From NCBI GenBank assembly GCA_948356915.1, contig CAOJCG010000007.1, positions 1 to 64,000 on the forward strand: 64,000 nucleotides of DNA. Reading direction: 5' to 3'. The translations under genes and the position numbers were made by a program. The stretch's first letter is position 1. Every line of letters begins with the position of its first letter. The notes beneath the pieces were generated by a model, which was given only the letters and a program-made list of their open reading frames with translations, did not search any database and was not told the DNA's origin. This DNA is from an uncultured Clostridiaceae bacterium. GTDB taxonomy: Bacteria; Bacillota; Clostridia; TANB77; CAG-508. Positions 35,131 through 44,600 of the stretch are shown here, piece after piece.

Positions 35131-35943
35131 TTATTTGCTCCTTTCCTTTTTTCTATTTTTCTTTTTAGGCTGTTTGTGTTTTGTTTCGTTTGCTTTTTCT
35201 TGTTTTGGTGTTTCCTTTGTTTCTTCTTTTGCCTTTTGTTGTTCTTTTTCTTCTCTCTGCTTTTTTATTGTGTCTAGCTTTTCCATTATTGACGGCTTTT
35301 CTTCCTTTTTAGTCCCCTCCGTCTTTTCGTTTGCTTTCGATAAATTCTCTGATGGAACTTCTTTCTCCGTAACTGGAATGTTACTGGGGTTGGTGTTCTC
35401 ATTTTCCTCCTTATTGTTTTGTTTTTTCATTAGTTTGTTTAGTAAATCTTGTGATGTATTTTTTTCTTGAATCTCTTTTTGAATTTCTGTTTTTTCTTTT
35501 GGTGCTTGTGTAGGATTTTCCTTTTCTGCTTTTTCTAATACTTCATCTAGTTTCGATTGTTCGACTGTTGTTAAGTTATAATTTGCAACTATTCTATTAA
35601 CTAAAACTGCGTCATCTTCCTTAACTACAATATCAATGATACCATCTTTATTTACATTGCCTTTTAGATATATTGCACTATACGGAATTTTGTATTTTTT
35701 AGCACCTTTTTTAAAATCTTCTAGGTTTTCCTTTTTAATACTAAATATCTTAAAACTGCCCTTGCTTTTTAACATTTTATTTAAGTTTACTTTACCTGTC
35801 TTGTGTTCGTTTCGTTCTTTTGACATAGCATATAACATTACTGCCATTTCTTTTGCCATACTTCCTGTTAGTTTTGCTACAACTTCAAATCCCTCTAAAC
35901 TTAATCGTACCATTTCTTCGGCACTATCACTTGATGTACTCAT
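35131..35943 (-). CDS. PcfB-like DUF3801 protein
   Basis: A relaxosome-associated protein as in the Enterococcus pCF10 system. The DUF3801 domain is in the first 140 residues (EEMVRLSLEGFEVVAKLTGS, LYAMSKERNEHKTGK, FKKGAKKYKIPYSAIYLKG). The rest is a low-complexity tail of Lys, Glu, Pro, Gln and Thr. I start at 35943, which has AGGAGAAAAAGG upstream; an earlier start would add 14 basic residues. It overlaps the relaxase end by 17 bases. Confidence 0.82.
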   Translation of the reverse strand: MSTSSDSAEEMVRLSLEGFEVVAKLTGSMAKEMAVMLYAMSKERNEHKTGKVNLNKMLKSKGSFKIFSIKKENLEDFKKGAKKYKIPYSAIYLKGNVNKDGIIDIVVKEDDAVLVNRIVANYNLTTVEQSKLDEVLEKAEKENPTQAPKEKTEIQKEIQEKNTSQDLLNKLMKKQNNKEENENTNPSNIPVTEKEVPSENLSKANEKTEGTKKEEKPSIMEKLDTIKKQREEKEQQKAKEETKETPKQEKANETKHKQPKKKNRKKERSK

Positions 35944-37270
35944 AGTCCTTTTTCTCCTTTCCTTTCTGGATTTCTTCTTTCTCATCTAATTCTTTTAGAT
36001 TTTGTTTTATCTTTGGTACTCTTGCCTCAATTTCCTTACACATTTTTATTTTGTGTTTTAGAAATTGAATTTTGCCTGCTATTTGAGAGAGTTTTGTATA
36101 ATTCTCTTGTCTTTCTTCTTTCTTCAGCTTGGTGTTCTGATAGTAAAGTTTATCTCGCTCCTCCTCGAGATTTTTAAGTTCTTCATTTAAAGTATTCATA
36201 TATAAAGAAAGCTCCTTTGTAGTCTTAATATCATTACTACAAAGAAGTCTTGCCTCCTCTGATATTCTTTCCATTTTCTGCACATCTGCTTTAATGGAAA
36301 TTGGTGTTTTGTGTTTCTTTTCTGTTTTAGGGTATATCTTTAATAAGTAACAATAATATAAATACAAAGCCTTAATTCCTTTTGCTTTTTTCTTGTTTCT
36401 TATCTGCCCTCTATAAATGTATATTTTATTTAAACGCTTTTCTGGAAATGGTAGTTTTATTGCCTTTTCTGTTTTTATTCTTGCCTTTATTTGTTCTACT
36501 GTATAATCATCTCCAAACGCTCTTGCTACTCTTATATTTTTTGTATATGGATCTCTCCTTATACTTAACTTACCTGCTCTATAAATAAGTTCATAGTCCA
36601 TTGCTTTTAGTAAATTTTCAAATTCTTTATAGGTATTTGACTGTGTAATTGCATAATCAATATCTTGTTTTGTTTGTGTATGATAATTATTTTTTTGCAC
36701 ATACCCTTTATAAAATTGCGTATAGTCTACTTTATATTTTCCAGTAGGCTTTTCTTTTAAAACAGAAAGTCCATATTCTCTACACAAATTATCTGATGTT
36801 TGCCTCATTAGTGCATAAGTTTCTAACTTATTATAGTATTTTAGTCCGTCAACAAACGATACAGAATTTAACAAAAAATGATTATGAATGTGATTAGTAT
36901 TTAAGTGTGTAGTAACTACAACTTGAAATCTATCTCCCCATAATTCCTCTGCAAGTTTTACTCCAATTTTATGAGCTATATCTGGTGTTACTTCGCCCTC
37001 ACAAAAAGACTGGAATGCGTGAAAAGCTAAAATGCCATCTTCTTTATCAAATAGCTTTTTTGTTTCCATCATTTCTTGCACAACATTATCTTCACTACAA
37101 TTTATTGCTGTAACATATAATTGTTTTTCTGTTTTATATGAGGCTTTTACATATTCTGCAACTTTGTGTAAATTATAATAACTGTCTGCGTTAGTTTTCT
37201 TTTCATTTACTACATAATCAACTACATTATCTAATCTTTTTTCTATCTTCCATATTTTAGTTGTTGCCAT
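35927..37270 (-). CDS. MOBP-type relaxase
   Basis: A 447-residue relaxase that nicks oriT and leads the strand into the recipient. The catalytic domain is N-terminal: the active Tyr lies in the first 80 residues (SYYNLHKVAEYV region), and the metal-binding histidines are in VVTTHLNTNHIHNHFLLNSV. The C-terminal half (about residues 270-447) is basic and coiled-coil-like. MobC-like and PcfB-like genes flank it and a candidate oriT lies upstream. It has no +1 site. Confidence 0.9.
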   Translation of the reverse strand: MATTKIWKIEKRLDNVVDYVVNEKKTNADSYYNLHKVAEYVKASYKTEKQLYVTAINCSEDNVVQEMMETKKLFDKEDGILAFHAFQSFCEGEVTPDIAHKIGVKLAEELWGDRFQVVVTTHLNTNHIHNHFLLNSVSFVDGLKYYNKLETYALMRQTSDNLCREYGLSVLKEKPTGKYKVDYTQFYKGYVQKNNYHTQTKQDIDYAITQSNTYKEFENLLKAMDYELIYRAGKLSIRRDPYTKNIRVARAFGDDYTVEQIKARIKTEKAIKLPFPEKRLNKIYIYRGQIRNKKKAKGIKALYLYYCYLLKIYPKTEKKHKTPISIKADVQKMERISEEARLLCSNDIKTTKELSLYMNTLNEELKNLEEERDKLYYQNTKLKKEERQENYTKLSQIAGKIQFLKHKIKMCKEIEARVPKIKQNLKELDEKEEIQKGKEKKDYEYIK

Positions 37271-37283
37271 TATCTGCCCTCCG

Positions 37284-37598
37284 TTATTTCAAATATTTTT
37301 CTACTATTCTTGATCTTAATTCATCAATTCCATCTAGTGTTTTATACACTCTTTTTGTATCTAGTTCTTTTGTATATTTGCTTAAATCTTTTATTGTTTT
37401 TATTTCTTTTCTAAACTTCAATAATTCTTTCATTGTTTCATAAAATTCTTGTGGTGGCTTTTCCTTTATTGTTGTTCCTGTTATCAATTTTCTTATAACT
37501 TGTACTTCGGTTTTTCCTGATAATTCACTTAAATTTTTTAATGAATTATTTTCTGTTTCATCAAACCAAAAGTTCTTTTTTATTCTTCTTTTTCTCAT
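37284..37598 (-). CDS. MobC-like relaxosome accessory protein
   Basis: A 104-residue protein with an N-terminal basic strand and helix (RKRRIKKNFWFDETENNSLK, then LSELSGKTEVQVIRKLITG), the ribbon-helix-helix pattern of MobC-type oriT-binding proteins. I use the ATG at 37598 with GAAAGGAAAAG upstream. It stands between the candidate oriT and the relaxase. Confidence 0.78.
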   Translation of the reverse strand: MRKRRIKKNFWFDETENNSLKNLSELSGKTEVQVIRKLITGTTIKEKPPQEFYETMKELLKFRKEIKTIKDLSKYTKELDTKRVYKTLDGIDELRSRIVEKYLK

Positions 37599-37619
37599 AA
37601 CTTTTCCTTTCATTTATTA

Positions 37620-37690
37620 TAATTTTAAAATGGGGATTGGGGCATTGCCCCACAAAGTCGAATTTTTCTAGGGAGGAAAAATTCATTGCT
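37620..37690. other. Candidate origin of transfer (oriT)
   Basis: Two adjacent inverted repeats: TGGGGCA-T-TGCCCCA (37638-37652) and the spaced pair GAATTTTTC-N7-GAAAAATTC (37660-37684). It is directly upstream of the MobC-like and relaxase genes, is unusually GC-rich at its left half, and contains no gene. This is where MOBP elements usually keep oriT. The nick site is not identified. Confidence 0.7.
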
Positions 37691-37692
37691 TG

Positions 37693-38079
37693 TTAGGACT
37701 CTAACTGGTGTATAATTTCGTCTATTGGTATATAGTTTTTACACTTATCACATACAACTCCTATATCTTCTTTTGGCAAATCATCTTCTATTTCTTCATT
37801 TCCTTTTTCATAAGTTTCTCTATCAATTTTGCTAATAAAAAAACTATTTTCCTTTATAAAATTTTCTTTATCTTTCACATTTTCTTTTCCGTTTTCATCA
37901 ATAATTTTTTCAATATATATAAATAATTCTTTTCTATTTTCTAAATCTTCTGTAAAAAAGTTTTCATCTTTTTTTACTACTTTTTGTAGCATTTTGAATA
38001 GTGCCTCTGAATGACTTTCTGCACTAATTTGTATTTCTATTTCTTTTATTCTTTTAACTAAAAATTTATATTTTTTCAT
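37693..38079 (-). CDS. ICE protein with C-terminal CxxC
   Basis: A 128-residue protein. The N terminus (YKFLVKRIKEIEIQISAESHSE) is like the DpnD/PcfM strand-helix unit, and the C terminus carries a single CDKCKNYIPIDEI pair. The middle is acidic. It is co-directional with the primase gene and three bases downstream of it. Function unknown. Confidence 0.62.
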   Translation of the reverse strand: MKKYKFLVKRIKEIEIQISAESHSEALFKMLQKVVKKDENFFTEDLENRKELFIYIEKIIDENGKENVKDKENFIKENSFFISKIDRETYEKGNEEIEDDLPKEDIGVVCDKCKNYIPIDEIIHQLES

Positions 38080-38082
38080 AAT

Positions 38083-39039
38083 TTATCTTGTCCTTTCTTT
38101 TTCAATTTTTTTAATTCCTTTTTTCAAACATAGATATTCATTTACATCTTTTCCATAAGTCATTGGTCTGTCAAAAACTTTATATTTTTTACTTAATACT
38201 TGCTGAAAAAAAGTGCTTGCATTTCTTCCTGCTAAATCTCTGTCTAGGTGTAAATGAACTTCATTTACACTAGGATTTTTTTCTAAAAACTCTGTTAATG
38301 AAACTGGAATTTTTGTTTTTTCTAAATCATATTTTGAAGAATAAATGCCACCTAATGAGAGCAAATTTTCTTCTTTCCAATTTCTATTTTCTAAACTTAA
38401 AAGAGTAGCAAATGATAGTAAATCAATGCTACTTTCAAATAAATGAACTATATTATTTTCTTTTTCTGCTTTTATTTTAAATGAATACTTTTTATTACTT
38501 CCTGTTGCCTCACGCATAAACCTTTCTTGATTCGTTGCTCTGCAAAAAGCATAACTTGGATTTTTATTATTATCATAGCCAATAAACACTACATTGTTCG
38601 TTCTTTCTTCTTGATACAACAACTTATTTTCAATGCAATATTGTATAATTTCTTTGTCTATTCCTCGACTTAATAAATAGTTAATTGCTCTATCATTATT
38701 ACTTGCTTTTACTGGTATTTTTAATCTTCTTTCGTGATTTTTTTCTTGCTGTTCATACTTAACTGGAGCTTGTATTTTCATATTTCCTAATACTGTTTCT
38801 ACTGCATTTATAAATGATAAATTTTTAACGATCATTAAATAATCTATTGCATTTTTTCCACCTACTCCTTTTGAAAACCAATACCACAAACCATTGCTAA
38901 TTTTTAAACTATCGTGTTCTTTTGTTACATAGGTATTTCTACAAACTTCTTTTAACTGATTTGGCTCATAATTTTTTAAATAAGTAAGTAGATCCACTTG
39001 TCTTGCTTGTGCAACTATTTCTGGTGCAATGTATGGCAT
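38083..39039 (-). CDS. DUF3991/TOPRIM primase-like protein
   Basis: A 318-residue protein of the ICE primase family. DUF3991 is N-terminal (IVAQARQVDLLTYLKNYEP, WYWFSKGVGGKNAIDYL), and a TOPRIM fold follows with IVHLFESSIDLLSFATLL and the acidic motif VHLHLDRDLAGRNAS. It probably primes complementary-strand synthesis in the recipient. It lacks a zinc finger. No +1 site is present although it has many Gly codons. Confidence 0.88.
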   Translation of the reverse strand: MPYIAPEIVAQARQVDLLTYLKNYEPNQLKEVCRNTYVTKEHDSLKISNGLWYWFSKGVGGKNAIDYLMIVKNLSFINAVETVLGNMKIQAPVKYEQQEKNHERRLKIPVKASNNDRAINYLLSRGIDKEIIQYCIENKLLYQEERTNNVVFIGYDNNKNPSYAFCRATNQERFMREATGSNKKYSFKIKAEKENNIVHLFESSIDLLSFATLLSLENRNWKEENLLSLGGIYSSKYDLEKTKIPVSLTEFLEKNPSVNEVHLHLDRDLAGRNASTFFQQVLSKKYKVFDRPMTYGKDVNEYLCLKKGIKKIEKERTR

Positions 39040-39048
39040 ATCTTACAC

Positions 39049-39261
39049 CTACCTTTCCCTTTCCTTATGCTTTTTTTCTTTTATAACTTCATCTTTATAC
39101 TCTCTATATTCAACGCCTTTATAATCTTCATAATCTAAAACATACTCTTGATTTGAATATCTATTTTGTGCAATATCTATTGCCTCATCTAATGAATTAG
39201 CTTGTATATCTACAATTCTCTGTAAAGTTTCTTCAATTTCAATTTTATAAGTTTTCTGCAT
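39049..39261 (-). CDS. DpnD/PcfM-like small protein
   Basis: A 70-residue protein with YKIEIEETLQRIVDIQANSL followed by DEAIDIAQNRYSNQEYVLDYEDYKG, a good match to the DpnD/PcfM C-terminal domain found in conjugative plasmids. Its role is not known. Confidence 0.8.
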   Translation of the reverse strand: MQKTYKIEIEETLQRIVDIQANSLDEAIDIAQNRYSNQEYVLDYEDYKGVEYREYKDEVIKEKKHKERER

Positions 39262-39266
39262 ATTTT

Positions 39267-39611
39267 TTACCTCGCTTTCTCTTGTCTTTTTTGCTTGTCA
39301 TACTCCATTGTCATTTTTTCTATTTTTTCATTTACTTTATCTTCTAATAAATCCCATATATTGCCGTCTGAATGTGTCCAATAATCATATAATTTGCCTA
39401 CAACATTATCTGTTTTTAGCAACACTTTTATTTCTTGTCTACCTAGCATTGAACTATCAATAATATCTCTTATCTGTTCTTTAAAATTTATCTCATAAGC
39501 CTCTTGTATAATTTCTTCTGGTGTATAGTTTTTTATTAGATTTTGTTTATAATTAAATAATTCTTGGTCAATTTTTTTCATTAGCATTTCTTTTAAATCA
39601 TCATAGCTCAT
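39267..39611 (-). CDS. DUF3848-like ICE protein
   Basis: A 114-residue helical protein (LKEMLMKKIDQELFNYKQNL, PEEIIQEAYEINFKEQI, VGKLYDYWTHSDGNIWDLLED) that fits the DUF3848 pattern common in Clostridia elements. I use the ATG at 39611 because the GGAG is at the right distance; the ATG six bases upstream is too close to it. Confidence 0.75.
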   Translation of the reverse strand: MSYDDLKEMLMKKIDQELFNYKQNLIKNYTPEEIIQEAYEINFKEQIRDIIDSSMLGRQEIKVLLKTDNVVGKLYDYWTHSDGNIWDLLEDKVNEKIEKMTMEYDKQKRQEKAR

Positions 39612-39626
39612 ACACATTTCTCCTTT

Positions 39627-39998
39627 CTAGTCATTATAAGGCAATATATTTTTTTCCATATAACTTTTATATGAATTTTCCGAATTATAATAACTTTTTT
39701 CTTGTGAATAATATTCATTATTAAAATCTGTATATTTTTTCATTGTTTCTTTTTCAATTCGCTTTATTTTCTTTTGCTCTTGAATTTCTTTACAATTTTC
39801 AAGCTCTAATTCTTGTAATTCTAATTGTAATCCTGCTGATTCGTTTTTATATTTCCTTATTTCTAATTTCTTCTTTTTATATTTTAGTTCCAATTCTTCT
39901 AGCTCTTTGTTTGCTTTAGCAATTTTTATATTTAATTTTCCTATTTTTTCTGTTATATCTGCTCTTTGCAAATTATCACTTCCTTTCATTTTAGGCAA
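39627..39998 (-). CDS. Coiled-coil ICE protein
   Basis: A 123-residue protein with a long coiled coil (residues 12-85, IGKLNIKIAKANKELEELEL) and a Tyr/Ser-rich end. There is no further motif. It opens the small-gene operon that leads to the primase. Confidence 0.6.
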   Translation of the reverse strand: MPKMKGSDNLQRADITEKIGKLNIKIAKANKELEELELKYKKKKLEIRKYKNESAGLQLELQELELENCKEIQEQKKIKRIEKETMKKYTDFNNEYYSQEKSYYNSENSYKSYMEKNILPYND

Positions 39999-40003
39999 TA
40001 AAA

Positions 40004-40029
40004 AAGAAGCTGATGTTAATCAACTTCTA
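40004..40029 (-). terminator. Terminator of the gene at 40082
   Basis: The stem AGAAG-TGAT/ATCA-CTTCT is followed on the minus strand by TTTTTTAT. Confidence 0.75.
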
Positions 40030-40081
40030 ACTATTTTTTATATTTACCTTATCTCGATAACTTGTAAGTTGTCGCTTAGCT

Positions 40082-40549
40082 TTAAGTACTTTCACGTATT
40101 GAAGTGAATTTTACTATATCATTTTCATCAAAATAAACTTCAAATATATAAAACTTTCTATGACCACCTGTTATATGATTAGTTATTGTTCCTGCAGAAT
40201 AACAATATACATCTTCATCTTTATCTGTTTTTTCTCCTAATAATTCCTCAATTCGCTCTCTTGATAATCCAATAAGACTTTTATTATCATTCATTTTTTT
40301 AATTTCTATATAAGTGTCATCTGGTCTTGCTCTTATATAATTAAACCATAAAGGTCCCGAGATAAAGAAAATACTCGCCCAAATAACTATAACTATATTT
40401 TTTATCTTTCTATATTTTCGTTCTTCTATTACTATTTTTCTCTTTATCAAAAATATTATTATAGCAGATAATATGATACCTACTATATATGGTAATAATA
40501 TTACTAAAAAAGAATAACTGAACATTAAAACAACTAAAATAACACCCAT
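40082..40549 (-). CDS. Membrane protein, single-gene cargo unit
   Basis: A 155-residue protein with three hydrophobic helices in the first 85 residues and an outer domain with NKSLIGLSRERIEELLGEK and FYIFEVYFDENDIV, a small beta domain like SmpA-type lipoprotein folds. It has its own array-type leader promoter and terminator, so it looks like an array with one gene. Confidence 0.62.
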   Translation of the reverse strand: MGVILVVLMFSYSFLVILLPYIVGIILSAIIIFLIKRKIVIEERKYRKIKNIVIVIWASIFFISGPLWFNYIRARPDDTYIEIKKMNDNKSLIGLSRERIEELLGEKTDKDEDVYCYSAGTITNHITGGHRKFYIFEVYFDENDIVKFTSIREST

Positions 40550-40551
40550 TC

Positions 40552-40605
40552 TTATTACCTCTATAAATTACTATCTATCGAGATGATTATATCATAAGAA
40601 TACTT
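40552..40605 (-). promoter_or_regulatory. Array-type leader promoter
   Basis: GATATAATCAT (the -10 is at 40586-40591) is followed by ATAGTAATTTATAGAGG and the start at 40549. It is nearly identical to the leader at 62697-62764. Confidence 0.7.
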
Positions 40606-40637
40606 AAATTTCTACGAAATTTAACAATTTTATTGCG

Positions 40638-40681
40638 TTCGACAAATTTCGCAAGTATATCTTATGTAAATTTGATATAAT
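40638..40681 (+). promoter_or_regulatory. Promoter of the Spo0E-like gene with a Spo0A-box-like site
   Basis: TTCGACA (the complement of TGTCGAA) at 40638-40644 lies 31 bases upstream of a TATAAT -10 at 40676-40681. That position is typical for Spo0A control. Confidence 0.5.
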
Positions 40682-40705
40682 TGTATTAAGAGAGGAGCTG
40701 ATTTT

Positions 40706-40864
40706 ATGGATTCAAAAATATGCTTATTAGTTTTAAAAAATACTGCAAAACTTGAAAAGTTGATTTCACAAAATGCTTCATACGATAAAATACTAAAACA
40801 AAGCCAAAAACTTGACAAATACATTTTATTAGAAATGCAACATATAAACAAAGTAAGGAGTTAG
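40706..40864 (+). CDS. Spo0E-like aspartyl-phosphate phosphatase
   Basis: A 52-residue protein with the Spo0E signature SQKLDKYI in a two-helix pattern (LVLKNTAKLEKLISQNASYD, then KILKQSQKLDKY). Spo0E proteins remove phosphate from Spo0A and delay sporulation. It has a GAGAGGAGCT ribosome site and its own promoter, on the plus strand against almost all ICE genes. With AbrB and the receiver protein it suggests that the element acts on the host sporulation decision. Confidence 0.75.
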   Translation: MDSKICLLVLKNTAKLEKLISQNASYDKILKQSQKLDKYILLEMQHINKVRS

Positions 40865-40898
40865 TTATAGACTATCTCCTTATTCTGTTTTATATCTT

Positions 40899-41591
40899 TT
40901 ACAGTAACCTCATTTGTTTGAAGAAAAGTAACATTTCTCTAGCACCTAATTTAAAAGTTTCTATTGTTTCAATAGTATCTATATCTCCCTCTATTTCTAA
41001 AACTTCTAAAACCAATTTTGATTCATTAGCTGTTAATTGTATTGCCTCTTTATCTTCTAAAAAAGCTCTTACATTTGGATTTTCTGCTTTTATTTTTTCT
41101 CTTTTTGTTTCTAGTTCTCTGTATTCTGTATTTTCTTTTAATAGCCTTACTCTATTAGTATTTAAGTAATCGTATAACTCGTCTGAACACTCGTCAAAAA
41201 ACATTGTCTTATTTACTTCTGCACCTTTTTGTGCTTTATTATTTTGTTCTATTTTCTCCATTAGTGCCTCTGTTTCTTTTTCTATACTGCTTTTTACTAT
41301 TTCATTCATTCTTATACAGTCATAAGCTCCCAATTTGTAATACATTTTGTTCCAGAAGTCATCATCATCTCCAGTTGCTAATTCAAATTTATTAAGCAAG
41401 TTTAGTATTTCATTTTGTTTTTTCTCATCTGTAACAACTTCTTTAATTTTTTCTGTTAGCTTTTCTTCAATAGCTAACGATTCAAGTTCTTTTTTCTGTT
41501 TTGACATCTCCTTTAAAATATTGTCTGCAAACTCATCTCCTTTTAGCTCATACAGTTCATCTAAAATGTTCCTTTCTAAAAATTTTTTCAT
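40899..41591 (-). CDS. ICE protein of the 'FWxKxYYKLG' family
   Basis: A 230-residue helical protein with LLNKFELATGDDDDFWNKMYYKLGAYD in the middle and FKLGAREMLLFF at the end. Two paralogues (62789-63430 and 63442-63999) share the pattern of a long helix, FE...FW.K.YYKLG, and a C-terminal FKLG. I recognise no fold or function. Repeated in one element, it may be a dose-dependent or adaptor protein. Confidence 0.65.
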   Translation of the reverse strand: MKKFLERNILDELYELKGDEFADNILKEMSKQKKELESLAIEEKLTEKIKEVVTDEKKQNEILNLLNKFELATGDDDDFWNKMYYKLGAYDCIRMNEIVKSSIEKETEALMEKIEQNNKAQKGAEVNKTMFFDECSDELYDYLNTNRVRLLKENTEYRELETKREKIKAENPNVRAFLEDKEAIQLTANESKLVLEVLEIEGDIDTIETIETFKLGAREMLLFFKQMRLL

Positions 41592-41686
41592 AATACATTT
41601 ACCTCCTATGGCTATATATTATGTTAAGTTTATATATAAAGGAAATGTGCAATATGAGAAATTTTTTCTTATTTATACTTTTGATT

Positions 41687-44600
41687 TTATCTTACATATT
41701 CTCTACTTTTACTTTTTGAATATTCTTCTATTTCTTCGTTTTCTTCATCATCAATATCTATTACTTCTTTTTCCTTTGTATCTCCTATTTTTAGTAGCTT
41801 ATTTACTTCTTTTAATCTTGCTAAACTTTCTTGTAGTTCCTGTTCTTGTGCAAATGGAATTGATAATGTGTCTTTTGCATTTTTACATTGTAATTCTAAA
41901 TTTTGTAACTTTTGCTCATTGTTTTCTAACATTTTCTCCATTGATTCTAAAACATTATTGATACGAGTTATTACACCTATTTTATCATTTCCCAATGTTG
42001 CCCTATAAGTTTGTATATTCTTTAATGCTACTTGAAATACTTTCTCAAATGTATTGAACTCTAAATACATTTTGAAACCTCTATAATCTCCTATATATAC
42101 TCCTTTTGTATCTTTTACACTTTTACATAGTTCTAGTATTTTTTCACCTGCTTTTGCTCTTTCATTATACACTTGTTCATTTATTTTCATAGGAGAAAAA
42201 TTATCTGCATTTATAGTTGTATTTTCTTTTAGATATTTATTATCTTGTTTTAAACTTTCTATTGTTTCGTTGCATTCTTTTATTTCTTGTGGGTATTTTC
42301 TATTTACCATTTCTTCTAAATCATATTTTTGACTCAAATAACTTTGTTTTAGCATTTTTAGTTTTGTTGTTTTTGCCTCTAACTCTGTTTTTTCTTTAAT
42401 GTGTTCATTTCCGTGTTGCTAGTGCTTTTATTTCTGCATAGTCTAATGCTCTTTCGTCTATATCTTCCATACTTCTTATAGGTGTTTTAGAAGTCATTAT
42501 TTGACTTGTAAATGTTTGTTTTTGCTCTATTAACTGATACATATATGCGTCAAAAGTTCCTTGCGTTACATAGTTATAAATATGAACTAATTCATTCATA
42601 TTTCCCTGTCTTACTGCTCTACCTATTCTTTGTATTAGATTAGCACTTGTCCACGGACAGTCTAAATTATGAAGTGCTATAATTCTATCTTGCACATTCG
42701 TTCCGAGCTCCCATTTTGAAAGTGCTACCCATTAAAACTCTTATTTCTCCACTACGCACTTTGTCAAACAATTCTTCCTTTTTAGCCTCTGATGTTGCCT
42801 CGTGAATAAATGCAATTTCATTCTCTGGTATTCCTTTCTCAATTAGCTTTCTTTTCATATCTGTATATACATCTGTAAACTCTCTTTCTTTGCATTTCCA
42901 TATTCCATTTACTAATTCCATTTCATAAGGATTATCATCTGCACCTAATGACTTTGGTGTAGATAAGTCGCAAAATACAAGCTGTGTAGATTTTTTATCT
43001 TTTGTTTTTTCCCATACTTCATATACATTTTTTACACAAGTATTCACTTTGCTATTTTCATCATCTGGTAACTGACTATTTATAAGTCTTTGATCCAGAG
43101 CTAATTTTCTTCCCTCGTTTGTTATTGCTAACATATTATCTTCCCAGACTTTAACAACACCTGCTCTAATTTTCTCTGCTCTTTCTCCTAAATCTGCTAC
43201 CATATCTTTTTGTATTTGTGTTGCATTTACTGCTACATTATGCTTTTCAACTTCTGGTGTTGGCAATTTTAATGTTTCTGCTGTTTGAATGTCTGCTACT
43301 TCACGAAACATTGTCATTAGTTCTGGTATATTATGAAATTTTGCAAATCTTGTCTTTATTTGGAACTTGTCGCCCTCTGGTGCTAATGTCATTGCTGTAA
43401 CAGTTTCTCCAAATGTACTTGCCCAACTATCAAAATGTTGTAAGTGATTTTTTACTAATGTATTGTATTGCAAGTATCTCTGCATTGTATATAATTCTGA
43501 CATACTGTTGCTGACTGGTGTTCCTGTGGCAAACACAACGCCTTTTCCTCCGTGTTATTTCGTCCATATACTGACATTTCATAAACATATCGGAACTCTT
43601 TTGTGCGTCCCCACTTTGAACTCCTGCAATTTTTTTCATTTTACTTTGTAAAAATAGGTTTTTATAATAATGTGCCTCGTCTACAAATAGTCTATCAACT
43701 CCGTAGCTGTTCAAATGTAATTACATCATCTTTCTTATCTGCATTGTTTAGCTTTTCTAACTTTGCCTCTAGTGCTTTTTTTGTTCTTTCTAGTTCTCTT
43801 ATAGTAAACCTTTCGCCCTCTAGTGCTTTTGTTTCTTCTATACCCTCTATTATTTCTTCTATTTGCGACTCTAAAAAATACCTCTGCCTTTCTATTGACA
43901 TAGGTATTTTCTCGAACTGGCTGTGTCCTATCAAAATTGCGTCAAAATCTCCTGTTGCTATTTTAGACACAAACTTTTTTCTATTATTTTTTGAAAAGTC
44001 TTTCTTTGTTGTTACTAAAATATTTGCTGATGGGTATAATTGTAGGAACTCATTTGAAAATTGTTCAACTATATGGTTAGGAACTACAAAAATGCTTTTA
44101 TTACATAGTCCTAATCGCTTGCTTTCCATTGCACTTGCTACCATTTCAAAAGTTTTTCCGAGCTCCGTACCTCGTGAGCAAGTAAGGTATTTCCATTATA
44201 TAATATTCTTGCAATGGCATTAACTTGATGTTCTCGTAATTTTATTTCTGGATTCATACCATAAAATTTTAGATGACTTCCGTCATATTGCCTGTTTCTT
44301 ATACTATTAAACTTTTCATTATATAATTTTACTAACTTTTCTCGTCTGTCTGGATCTTTGAAAATCCATTCTTCAAACTTCATTCTAATTTCATCTTGTT
44401 TTGCTTGTGCTATTGCTGTCTGTTGCTTATCTATAACACTTTTCTCATCATCTGTTCCAACATTTATTTTTTTATATATCTTTATATCGTTTAGATTTAA
44501 AGTAGTTTCAATTATTTTATATGCACTTGCTTTTTTTACGCCATAAGTTTTTGTTGCTTTAACTCCTTTGTCTACTGATTTTCCTGTAACATTCCAAGCT

